Assembly: GCA_011319805.1 (NCBI GenBank)
Contig: SJRY01000250.1
Coordinates: forward strand, 372,001-436,000
Direction of reading: 5' to 3'
From: Macrocybe gigantea
Lineage: Eukaryota; Basidiomycota; Agaricomycetes; Agaricales; Callistosporiaceae
DNA length: 64,000 nucleotides
A program made the position numbers and the translations under genes. Shown here one piece after another: positions 11,271-20,415 of the stretch (position 1 is its first letter; every line of letters begins with the position of its first letter). The notes under the pieces are model-generated. The model was not told the origin of the DNA. It made no database searches and saw only the letters and a program-made list of their open reading frames with translations.

Positions 11271-13435
11271 TTATGCGGCAATGGCGACAGGCTTTGATTC
11301 ATCTTTCTTGCTTGCCGCTGCTTCAGCTTCCCTAACGGCCTTTTCGGCTTCATTCTTCTTCTCTTCCAGCTCCTTGACCTGTTTCTCCAGTTTCTCCTTG
11401 ACCGAAGCAGTGGATCTAGGGGTGTTGAACTTCATGCTTTTATGCGGGCTGGCAGCTCCCATAGACCCAGTCTCGGGCGCTTGCACATTGATCAACGGCG
11501 CATTCTTCGACAGTCCACGGTGGAACGAGTTGGGCAGGACGCGTCCCTCGGGGTGTTGGAATGCGCATGTGGCTCGAGTGCAGCTGGCACCAAATCTGCA
11601 TTGCTGCGTGAAGTGACTTGAGCGAGGAGGGTGGGCGTACGTGCATCCGGGACGTGTGCATGAGACGCCAAAGCGACACGGAATTGGGGAGGGATGGGAG
11701 GGTGTCGTGGATGATGGGGACGGGTGCTCGATGGCTGAAGTAACAAACGTTGGTCAATGAAACTGGATTGAACGTCAAGCAAACGCATACCTTGAGGATT
11801 CAAGGCCGCCGGACTGACATGAGCCTTAATGCAATCCTTGTCTTTACAATCTTTGCCCTTTTCACAGGCTTCGTTGCTCAGGACCACACCACTCTCGATA
11901 GTCGCAACGGGCGAGGGGTGAGCATATCGACAATATGCATTCGTGCACTTAAGCCCGAATTTGCACAGGGTCGGCGATTGTGGCCTCTCGGGAGGAGTGA
12001 ATCCGGGACGTGGCTGAGGAATAGCGGGAATTGAAAGCGGGGTGTTAGCTCCGTTCGCAACCACAGGAGTCGGTGCGACAACTGGGGCTGCAGGAGGCTG
12101 CGGAACAGTCTCTTGCGCAGGTGTCTCTGGTGTCCTTGATATAGTAGGCGTAACATGTGAACCGCCTCTTCCGCTGGCTCTTCCGCCTCTGCCACGTCCG
12201 ATGCCTCTTCCTCTCCCAGGTGTATTCAACCCGCTTGGACCAGAAAAGGGACCACCCATGCCGGTATTCGGAAACACCGACATGTCTCCTGGCATTACGC
12301 CTTGCATAGGGAAGGCTGGTCCAACAAATTGTCCAGAAGGGGCACCCATCATCCCCATAGAGGATGCCATCTGCGCCATCAACGCCATCTGGTTCATCAT
12401 CATCTCTTGAAGCATCAGAGGATTTGCAAGTCCCGCCGCCGCCATAGTGTTCATGTCCATGCCATTCGCACCCACCACAGGGAAACCGCCTGGCAACATC
12501 ACGTTTTGGTCTGCCGAATTATTCACAATATTATCAATTCTTGACTGAATATCGTCGTGGGCCGGATTCCGCGCATGCCCACCGACCCTGTCCAACAAGC
12601 TCCGACTGGGCTGACCACCAACTTCCTTCTGCATGGCTCGTGGGCCAGTCGGAACGTCGGTGCGACGAGACTTGTTAGGATGAGTCGGGGACGGGGAACG
12701 AACGGAAGACGGGCGTTTTTGGCCAGATACGGGGGCGGAGGGCAGAACTTGTGATATAGCTTGTTGATATACGCCGCTGCGAGGCAATGCCTTGCGTGGA
12801 GGATCATTTGGGTGTTGAGGTGAAGCGTTTTTCGTCGACGGGCTTCGACTGAAGGTTCAGTCGTCGAGGGACCAGCTTGTGGCGTTGCCTCTGATTCCGG
12901 GGTTCCCTTTGCGGCTTCCGCGAACAGCCAGTCAGTAAAGCTGGGATCTAACAAGTCGTGTGAGTGGCGCAGCTGTACATCGGCAAAACGCATACCATAA
13001 TCTGAACCGATTACTGCATATGTTGGTTAGTTTGTTTAGAAGAAAGAAGTTGGGATATGCGGAATGCACGTACAGTCTTCTAGCTCTGTTGTGATTTGGG
13101 CTGCAAGGAGAGTCGGAATGACAAATTGAGCATGGGTCAAAATGACATACCTGGAGTCTTGTTATTGATAACCATGATGGTTATGTATTCGGCCATGACA
13201 GGATCTGAGATGCACACAAGATGATTAGACTCTCAGAAGAGAGTTCTGAACGCAAAAAAAAAAAAAAAAAACCAACCAGCATCTGGACTATAACCCCGCT
13301 TTGTAAGTTCATCCTGAATAGATTGCTGGAGAAAAAGAGCTCAAAGTCAGACTGCTGAAGGCACTGCTTCAGAGCGCACGGACGTACCTGAAGTGCATTG
13401 GCTCGTTCAGTACCAATCGTAAGACCGAAAGGCAT
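11271..13435 (-). CDS. NAB2: Nab2-like nuclear poly(A)-RNA-binding zinc-finger protein
   Basis: Nab2/ZC3H14 proteins bind poly(A) tails, limit tail length and package mRNA for nuclear export. The N-terminal PWI-like fold is encoded by several short exons (MPFGLTIGTERANALQ at 13435, then VMAEYITIMVINNKTP, then DPSFTDWLFAEAAKGT). A long low-complexity middle follows: Met-rich NPLMLQEMMMNQMALMAQM, then an RGG-type stretch GRGRGIGRGRGGRASGRGG. Tandem CCCH fingers start at LCKFGLKCTNAYCRYAHPSP, followed by ACEKGKDCKDKDCIKAHVSP and, after an intron, two more (CRFGVSCTRPGCTYAHP and CRFGASCTRATCAFQHPEG). The C-terminus is a Lys/Glu coiled coil (KEKLEKQVKELEEKKNEAEK). Stop TAA is at 11271-11273. One intron holds an 18-bp A/T homopolymer near 13254. 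Confidence 0.9.
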
Positions 13436-13479
13436 ATTCTGACAGTTCGAAGACGACGAGGAGGCAACTTGAAGCAGTT

Positions 13480-14010
13480 TCAGGCTCCGATCGAAACTGT
13501 TATTTGGTTAGGGCGGCTGACCACAACAAAGCTGACATAATCAATACCTATAGGGTAGGTTCCTCTTTGAAACGTGTTCTGGCCATCAGAAATTCTATAC
13601 TGGTTCAACGCGCTGACAGGCGGCAAGAAGGGATTTGCTTGGACATGTGGCCGACCTAATCTCACCACGTTTCAAGGGTCCCACATCTTTGCGCCCAAAC
13701 ATGGCAGCGATGACAGAGTAAACGCTACTCGGGGAACGGATGAGATAATCGCCAGCAGAAGAGGCAAAGGCATTGAAAAATTGTAAAAGGTAATCGAACG
13801 CTCTGTACAAAATACATAATACAGGTCGCCAGGCCCAATAAGTAAGAATATTGCAATGGGTCTCGAGTCAGGTAAGATGCGTATAGATGGGTATAAGGGG
13901 TCCATGAGTGCTTGAATATACAATGCAATATTGATCAATGCAGTGATGCTTGGTATGATAGAAATCGGTGTCAAATCCAGGAAGCGTCCCGAACACACTA
14001 TTGCTACCAA
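13480..14010 (-). CDS. Unidentified small membrane protein (frame change unresolved)
   Basis: Coding-like sequence continues upstream of the NAB2 gene in three joined segments. The first reads LTPISIIPSITALINIAL with a further hydrophobic stretch AIFLLIGPGDLYYV. The second, in another frame, reads YRAFDYLLQFFNAFASSAGD and SVYSVIAAMFGRKDVGPLKR. The third, across an intron near 13665, reads RLGRPHVQANPFLPPVSALN and ends, after a last GTATTG...AACAG intron, at a TGA at 13480-13482. The pattern suggests two or more membrane helices and a conserved cytosolic tail. I do not recognise the family. No ATG begins the first segment, so a 5' exon must lie further right and may overlap the 3' end of the cyclin gene. 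A slip in the TTTT run near 13809 or an unseen intron is needed to join the first two segments. Confidence 0.5.
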
Positions 14011-15194
14011 TTAGACGGCACAGCTAGGGCGTACATTTTCGTTTTCAGCGGATGCACGACTTGTGCCATTTCGGTTATTTGGAAACTTGGCGACGAGTCG
14101 CCATTATGGATCTTCGCGGTGTAGTCTTCGTGGCCGACCGGAGTAACTGGCGAAGCTGACGACGCGGGCGACGTCGAGTCCGAGTAATACGTCGATGGCG
14201 TGTCCGGCGTACTCGGAGACTTTTCCCAAGGCGGTGCTGCTGATGTGGGCGCGGGGCGTGCACTTTGCGGCTTCGACGACGGTGTCGGATGTCGCTGCTG
14301 TGCAAAGGATGGTATCGGACTCGTTGTGGAGTTGCCTTCAGGAACGGGGGTGGCAGATGCAGACGCTGCCGCCCTAGCTGCTCGTTTCGATACGAGCGTT
14401 AATGGATAGAGAGGATACGGCCCTTGAGGATTGGCAAAGTCCCGCTTCACCATCGCTTCGAAATTGCTCAATATCGGATTATCCACCGTCAGCTCCCACT
14501 CCAAATAACTGCACATCTCTCGTTCCATCTGGTTGATCTCCCGGAGGGAGAACATGCCCTGAGCGACGATGCACCACGATTTATTAGAATATGTGTCGTC
14601 GCATATCACTTTGGATGCTATCATGTATGCGGATATGAATAATCGGTGTCCGGATGAACCTCTAGCGGTCGGGAATCGTGCCTTTAATCGCTGTAGGAGT
14701 ACCAGAGCGGCAAAGGTGACTGATGGGTGGAGCTTTGTCCGATGCAGGGCGTATGCAATAAATAACGGGAGCTTTGCGTGCGAATGAGTGGACGATGAAG
14801 GCAGTTCGGGACATGCGAAGAGGTGGGTGATGAAGCGCGCACTCATGCGCGCTACGGCTTCATGACCATAGTAAGGGTCATTTCGTCCGGACGATGGCGC
14901 CTGCGGCGTGACCTGGATCCGGCCAAATCTGAACGGTTGCGGCCAAGTAGAAGGCGCAGATAGCAACTCACAGGAGGGACTGTCTGATACCGGCCGCGAG
15001 GTGCATTGCTCACACTGGGTTTCCTGGGTGGTGGATCCGGGCGTGCACCTGCACTTTGGGCTGAAGCCATCGATCACGGGGAGGTCTGTTGGGGGAGCGC
15101 GGAAAAGGACGGGAAGCGGAGACGGGTCCTGCGTCGAAGAAAATGAGAACTTAAAACGAGAGGAGTTATAAGAAGGGTCTGGACATGATGCCAC
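14004..15194 (-). CDS. Pho80/Pcl-type cyclin
   Basis: The central part is a cyclin fold of the PHO80-like class, which partners with the Pho85 (CDK5-like) kinase in phosphate sensing, polarity or cell-cycle control. Visible elements are AVARMSARFITHLFACPEL, FIAYALHRTKLHPSVTFAAL, GHRLFISAYMIASKVICDD, YSNKSWCIVAQGMFSLREIN and MEREMCSYLEWELTVDNP. The N-terminal 90 or so residues are Ser/Pro-rich and the C-terminal third is Pro/Ser/Thr-rich, as expected for regulated cyclins. The longest frame opens with a non-ATG codon at 15194, so the true start is probably in an upstream exon or lies after an intron near 15140. The stop TAG at 14004-14006 is compatible with a single large exon. Which Pcl subfamily it belongs to cannot be decided by eye. 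Confidence 0.82.
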   Translation of the reverse strand: MASCPDPSYNSSRFKFSFSSTQDPSPLPVLFRAPPTDLPVIDGFSPKCRCTPGSTTQETQCEQCTSRPVSDSPSCELLSAPSTWPQPFRFGRIQVTPQAPSSGRNDPYYGHEAVARMSARFITHLFACPELPSSSTHSHAKLPLFIAYALHRTKLHPSVTFAALVLLQRLKARFPTARGSSGHRLFISAYMIASKVICDDTYSNKSWCIVAQGMFSLREINQMEREMCSYLEWELTVDNPILSNFEAMVKRDFANPQGPYPLYPLTLVSKRAARAAASASATPVPEGNSTTSPIPSFAQQRHPTPSSKPQSARPAPTSAAPPWEKSPSTPDTPSTYYSDSTSPASSASPVTPVGHEDYTAKIHNGDSSPSFQITEMAQVVHPLKTKMYALAVPSNW

Positions 15195-16023
15195 GAGAAC
15201 GTGAAGAAAAAAAAAGGATCATGATCACTGGCAGTGGGCCATCAGCGACCAGAAAAAAATTTTTGTCTTGTAATGCCGAGGTCCCAACAGTCACATCCCG
15301 TCAATCCCGTTTCCCCCTTTGGTCCGCCAACAAGACGAATGGACAACTCACAAGGCTGTTAGCAGACCAGAACAAGGCTCTGGGGCACGACGAAACCGGC
15401 CAGAAGCGTTTGTTCCCCTGTAAAAAGCATCCGCTTCGTCTTATATTCTTGTGATGCGATAGACTTGCGTCTGTGTGGCGTTGCACAGCATTTCCAGTTA
15501 CCTCCAATATTCCACAAATGTACCGTCTTGGCTATCCTGGGGTTTATTTCTTCCGAAAGTCCTTCGACTTCCGCCCGATACCTTGAAGCATGCGTGTCGT
15601 ATACCCGGCTACCCTGAACACCCGACGGAACGTTGTCCGATGCAAGTCTCACCAAGTACACTGCCCCCCCTAACATTGTGATGCAATGCAGTCGTCCTCA
15701 ACAATTCGCCCGAGAGCTGTCTAAATTGATTTGTTGCAGTCAATGATATCTCAACCTGACAAATACACGGTCATTTATAACCGCTTCACAGCTTGCGCAA
15801 TATCGCATCCAGCTAATAACACCGATTTCTTCAAGTAGAATAAAACACGACTCAGGATCGCCTGCCGTGAAGACAATGTTGAGGACTGACATCACACGTT
15901 TTTGCTGCGTGACGGTCAGTCGCAAATTAATGATCACCTCGTGTGCAAGAACATGGTAAGAATTATGATTACGTGACGCCGCACTCTTTCGTTGCTGTCT
16001 TCATTGGCTTCGCATCGCCTATT
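15195..16023. other. Intergenic region, no confident gene
   Basis: About 830 bp lie between the cyclin (-) and the acetyltransferase (-). A 105-codon frame on the minus strand (15676-15359) has an ATG but no recognisable family, splice signals or domain, so I do not call it. The left part probably contains the cyclin promoter and a missing 5' exon of that gene. Confidence 0.4.
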
Positions 16024-16123
16024 CTATATGTTCCCTTGACATACAATAGAGTCTAGTGCATTATGCAGCACTTCTCCCGAAACTTGAGGCAAACGTGCAG
16101 CTCTTTCCAGTCGAAGCGAGCCC

Positions 16124-16993
16124 TCATCCGCCGAAACGCTTGTAGAAAATATAGGCGTCAACGTACTCCTCCCCAAACCATCACTTTTCTTCAAGCGCCC
16201 AGCTTCGGGAATAAGACCGGCCTTGGTGAACCCAAGGCGCTCCCACAACCTTTTTTTTTTAAATGGCAGAGCGTCAGACTTACTTCAGGAGTTCAAGGTA
16301 AATTCGACTAACCTGATCGATGCACTGTTGTTGACATAGACTAAATTGAAAACACTTGCTTGATACCCAGCCGCGGAGCATAGAACAGGTAGGATTCTGC
16401 CAACACGGAGCCATATCCGAGCCCCCTATGCCTCGGCGGAACGACGAAGCCTGCGTTGCAGATCTACGTGCAGCCATGGACCTTGCATCAGGGTTTTGTC
16501 CATGCTGATATCACGCGGTCTGTGCTCACATGCGATGAACGACCGGGATAGTTGGGCTTGATCTGTTCTCCAGATAAAGAAGTTAGAAAACGACGGCGAT
16601 GGCGTGTAGGCGCCTCACGTAGTAAAATCCCGCGATGCAGTCTTCCCATGATCTCTCGCCACTGGCGCCATCAATGCTCAGCTCTGTATACGGAGCTGTG
16701 GATTCCTTCGGGCCGATTATCCCTACAATCAGATCTGCAGCCAGGAAGTATGCTTCGAAGGCAGCGCGGCTGATCTCCCCTTCCTGTGGATAAGTCATGC
16801 CATGATCAACGACCTGAGCAAAGACGCTGTGGAGATAATCTATTAAGCCAGGCTGGTCCCTCGCCGTCGATAAAACGAGATGATGTGTAGTTATGTAGGC
16901 CCCTGTCTGGGCAGAAGGCCGCACAGGCCACACTTTGAATGGCAGTGGCGTGTTGTCTTGAACTGGACGTTGAATGGCACCGTAAGCGGACAT
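16124..16993 (-). CDS. MPR1/PPR1-like GNAT N-acetyltransferase with apparent frameshift
   Basis: Mpr1/Ppr1 enzymes acetylate L-azetidine-2-carboxylate and related proline-pathway toxic metabolites and protect against oxidative stress. Exons join across consensus introns: MSAYGAIQRPVQDN at ATG 16993, VDHGMTYPQEGEISRAAFEA, CIAGFYY joined to IKPNYPGRSSH, then ICNAGFVVPPRHRGLGYG (the acetyl-CoA-binding loop region), AESYLFYAPRLGYQASVFNL and NNSASIRLWERLGFTKAGLI. The next segment GRLKKSDG should continue into EEYVDAYIFYKRFGG and a TGA at 16124-16126, but that sequence lies in another frame, one base short within the C run at 16171-16174 (G run on the coding strand). In the sequence as given the frame instead runs to a stop at 16024. 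It is either a real recent frameshift or a homopolymer sequencing error. Confidence 0.78.
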
Positions 16994-17239
16994 TTGAAGG
17001 TGATTCTGTTCATCCTTGTTTGGTCAACTCAGGCTGAGTGCCGCAAAGCGTCACAATAAACAGGACAACAGAATCTCAGTGAAGCGAGCTCAGAAACCAT
17101 GATAGATTTACATTGGTTTCCAGGGCACGCAGGATAGGGTTTGCCATTCAACAAATACTACATGTTGTCTAGTCAGCGTGTCGCGACCAGTTGTCATGTT
17201 CTAGCGTGGTACCTGTGGCCAACCTGTGGCGTCCTTCCA

Positions 17240-18249
17240 TCAGAAAATTTGCGTGTCGACAAGCCGTCGCGATTCATCGATGAGAACTGCTAGGCCGCTT
17301 CCTACCCAGCGCGGCTTAGGGTGAATGTTGGGCGGTATATCGCCAAAGAATACATATCCTGGTATGTAACGATCTATGAACCTGCAGAATTCAAAACATA
17401 AGAAACAATGAAAACGCCATAATCGACGTTCGCGGGCACCAACGTTTTTACGGCTTCGTCAGGCATGCCGTGACCACCGTTTGATTCCTTCATATTGTGT
17501 TCTTGTTCGAGACGCCATCGATAGATAACGGAATACTTCGACGGATGTTCGTTGACCGGGAAAGGTTTAATCTAGCACCTTAGTCGGGCAGATACGGCAA
17601 GAAGATGAACATGACATGCCTGCAGGAAGACATCTAGGAAAGACCATAGCTTGAGATAGTCATTTAATTTCTCATTGATCTGTTCCACGTCAGCTTTTCT
17701 GACGGTGTGCGTTATTTGGAGTGTGGTCTGCTCTCGGATCCACAAGTTGTTGAATCTCCTTTCCAGCTCATCCACAGGTATTGGACAGAAGCCTACGCAC
17801 CAACCTTCGAAGATGACGACATCGATAGAAGGTTGCGCGTAGACCGAATCATCGGACTGCATGGGAAGGCGATCTCCTTCTCCGTCATGAAGACTCTTAT
17901 CAAAGCGAGGAAGCTCTATTTTTTGTTGAAGCTTTAACGCGTTGAAAATGCGCAGTCCCAGTTCGGTGTCATGGGTTCCAGGCTGGCCGCGGCCCTGCAA
18001 AAGAAAGTTCTCAGAATGCTCATGAGCAACCTGACGAAGACCGGCGTGAGGGAGATATAGATCATCTATTGAGAGTAGGGCGACATTCAAAGAGTGGGGT
18101 GGTGAAGAAAGGATGGATTTGAGCAGGGCAGATAGATACGACTTTCCTGAGCCCTGTGGCCCCTGTAGGCCGACGAAAAGGGGCGATAAGGGGCTGCGAG
18201 CTCGCAGATGGGCGAGGATGTGCTGGACGAAGGGCCGGGCGGTGTCCAT
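17240..18249 (-). CDS. D-glycerate 3-kinase (Tda10-like)
   Basis: This P-loop kinase resembles yeast Tda10 (YGR205W) and plant GLYK, which phosphorylate D-glycerate to 3-phosphoglycerate. The N-terminal domain has Walker A GPQGSGKS, then VALLSIDDLYLPHAGL, a conserved LQGRGQPGTHD motif and ELPRFDKSLHDGEGDR, followed by VVIFEGWCVGF. The first exon runs from ATG 18249 to about 17600. Further left, after introns, come RWRLEQEHNM and the conserved end FIDRYIPGYVFFGD with GLAVLIDESRR and stop TGA at 17240-17242. Its start lies only about 87 bp from the divergent RER1 start, so the two genes probably share a promoter. Assignment rests on the GxPGTHD and P-loop motifs together. Confidence 0.88.
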
Positions 18250-18335
18250 GTCAGGAAAGTGCGGGCAATTTCAAACCCCGACGAAATTTGCCCAAGTTCG
18301 CAGTCGTTTGTGTGAAATCGCACAGCAGCCAACTC

Positions 18336-19246
18336 ATGATGTCCTCCAGCGAGCCCATCTCTTCCGCTTTTGCTGGTTCAGGAGCAGACGCCCCTCCGGT
18401 TCAAAATATCTCGGCCGTGTACACAAAGGTGCATCGCCAGTACCAGCAGATCCTCGACCGGTGGACACCCCACATACTCAATCGCTGGCTTGCCACAGCC
18501 GGGCTCGTTGTGGTGTTTTTCCTCAGGATCGTTCTGGCTCAAGGAGTGCGTGCTTCTACCATTTTCTTTAAAATCATATTCATGAAATCTCATTGCCAGT
18601 GGTACATTGGTCAGTAGTCTGTTTATGCACCTCCCACGGATTGAGCGCTTAGTCTTTGTCTATGTACATGACAGTATGCTGTATGTCAGATATACGTGTC
18701 ATCCTTCGTTTTCATCCAGTGACATATTCATTCCGCAGATGCCCATGCTATCTATCTCCTCAATCTTCTCCTGGCCTTTCTACAACCGCGGTTTGATCCC
18801 TCGCTCGAGGATGACTTGATGGCAGACGAAATAGAAGAGGGTATGGAACCTGGCACTCCTAGTCCTTTGCCTAGTCAACGCGACGACGAGTTCCGTCCGT
18901 TCGTCCGGCGTCTTCCAGAATGGCAGTTCTGGTGAGTCTTTGAATGCCAACGTGGCTGGACCTTCCTGTATTGAATCAATACAGGCTTTCTGCGACACGC
19001 GCCACGGTCCTCGCGATACTCTGCACGACATCCGAAGTGTTCGATGTCCCCGTCTACTGGCCAATCCTCGTCATCTATTTTTTCGTACTCTTTGCGCTCA
19101 CGATGAGGCGTCAAATTCAGTTGGTTTCCCTTTCCGCTTCCTCTTCCTGGCATGTACTCGCACTTAACCTACCCCATAGGCACATGGTCAAATACAAGTA
19201 CATTCCCTTCGATGTTGGCCGAAAGGCGCGTTACGGATCCAAGTAG
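18336..19246 (+). CDS. RER1: Rer1, Golgi-to-ER retrieval receptor
   Basis: Rer1 is a four-helix membrane protein of the cis-Golgi that returns escaped ER membrane proteins in COPI vesicles. The order of segments matches the family. It starts [10 protein letters not shown] (ATG 18336, or the next ATG three bases on), then the [19 protein letters not shown] motif and the first membrane helix ([18 protein letters not shown]). After introns follow [18 protein letters not shown] with the acidic segment [27 protein letters not shown], the third and fourth helices ([38 protein letters not shown]) and the basic tail [19 protein letters not shown]. Stop TAG is at 19244-19246. It is divergent from the glycerate kinase gene. 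Confidence 0.95.
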
Positions 19247-19528
19247 CTATGAGTATTATTAGCCGTGAGGTGCTGACGATTCTGAAGTGCAAAATGTGGA
19301 TTTGGCGTGAGGGAACTACATCCATAATATATGCTATCCTATACCCATAATGTTGAACTATCGCCGCATGATCCATCTAGCATCATTGACTATCATGTAT
19401 GAAGCTGGAGGCTTCATTTCAACACGATTTTGGTGGCGTGGCCGTCGTGTGAGAGGGATGATATACGGCATCAGGCTCTAGCTATCAGTTTTATCGGTGC
19501 CGCTCTCGCAAAATAATTGTAGGAAAGG

Positions 19529-20321
19529 TCAACCAGTTTCGGTTGCGGGTGGATTCGCGTTCTTCTGGCGATTTCGATTGAGGAGCGACTTGACACTGTT
19601 TATGGCGTTCTGGCGCGCTTTGATTAGCCGTTTTGCTTTCGCAATGTCGAGGCCGGAATAGTCCTTTGCGATTTTTGTCTCCGTTGTCTGAGAGGCAGGG
19701 GATAAGGATGGCCGGGCATCCCGGTCCGCTGTTTGTGAAGACACTAGGTCCTTATATTCCTCACGGAGAGCTTCCAAGACACCGTCCAGCGAGGCAAGAG
19801 TGGATATACACTCGTTGAGTTCTTCCTTCCGCTTATACTCCTGACAGACCTCAGTCGCGCAGGTTTCGATGTGCGAGAACCGCGCGGGGCCCAAAAGGGT
19901 ACCACCAAACCTACTCATAGATCCATGAATTCGACAGTCTATCATTGCTTATTGCGACTGACCAGCGACTGACGATGACGACCGTATCGATCACTGCTCG
20001 GGTTTGCATGACCTTGAGAATGCGTTCGCCACCCCACCTCTCCCCGTCGTCCTTGCTCCCGGAGATCAGCTCGAATTCGTCAGGCCCGCCGAGTCCAGTG
20101 CAACCTTTCTTCAACTGCATGCAGCGCCAGGCAGAGATCTCGTGCGACGCAGGATTTTGACTATGGACCACATGCTTGGTATGGCTCACACATCGCTGTG
20201 CTTCCTGCTGAGATGTGGCCCTGTACAAGAACGCGACAAAGATAGATCCTCTGTCGCGTATCTCCTGTGATGTGAAGAGAGGGTTTGGTGACTCTCGCGA
20301 GCGGACGACAAAGGCGTCCAT
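19529..20321 (-). CDS. IMPACT N-terminal (UPF0029) domain protein
   Basis: Two exons (20321-19963 and 19910-19529) flank a 52-bp intron with GTCAGT donor and TAG acceptor and encode 246 residues. The N-terminal two thirds form the UPF0029/Impact domain: SQEIRDRGSIFVAFLYRA, SHEISAWRCMQL, then DDGERWGGERIL and VIDTVVIVSRWFGGTLLGP, the family signature. In Yih1/IMPACT this domain binds Gcn1 and restrains Gcn2. Here no RWD domain precedes it, so a Gcn2-regulatory role is less certain. The C-terminus is a basic coiled coil (KAKRLIKARQNAINSVKSLL). ATG 20321 lies about 94 bp from the divergent start of the giant acidic protein gene. Confidence 0.88.
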
Positions 20322-20415
20322 CGAACAAGGAAAGATGTGACACGTGAAAATGCGTCACGTGTGGCGAGGAATATGTCACGTCTCTCCTTCGCAAATTAGG
20401 TTGCAAGTCTCAGTC
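20322..20415. promoter_or_regulatory. Short divergent promoter with paired CACGTG elements
   Basis: Only 94 bp separate two divergent start codons. The interval holds ACACGTGA at 20340-20347, its reverse complement TCACGTGT at 20355-20362, and a related GTCACGTC at 20375-20382. CACGTG is the core site of bHLH factors such as Cbf1/USF. Function is inferred from position and symmetry only. Confidence 0.6.

Noticed and set aside
15359..15676. 105-codon minus-strand frame with ATG
   Set aside because: No recognisable family, splice sites or conserved composition; it could be chance.
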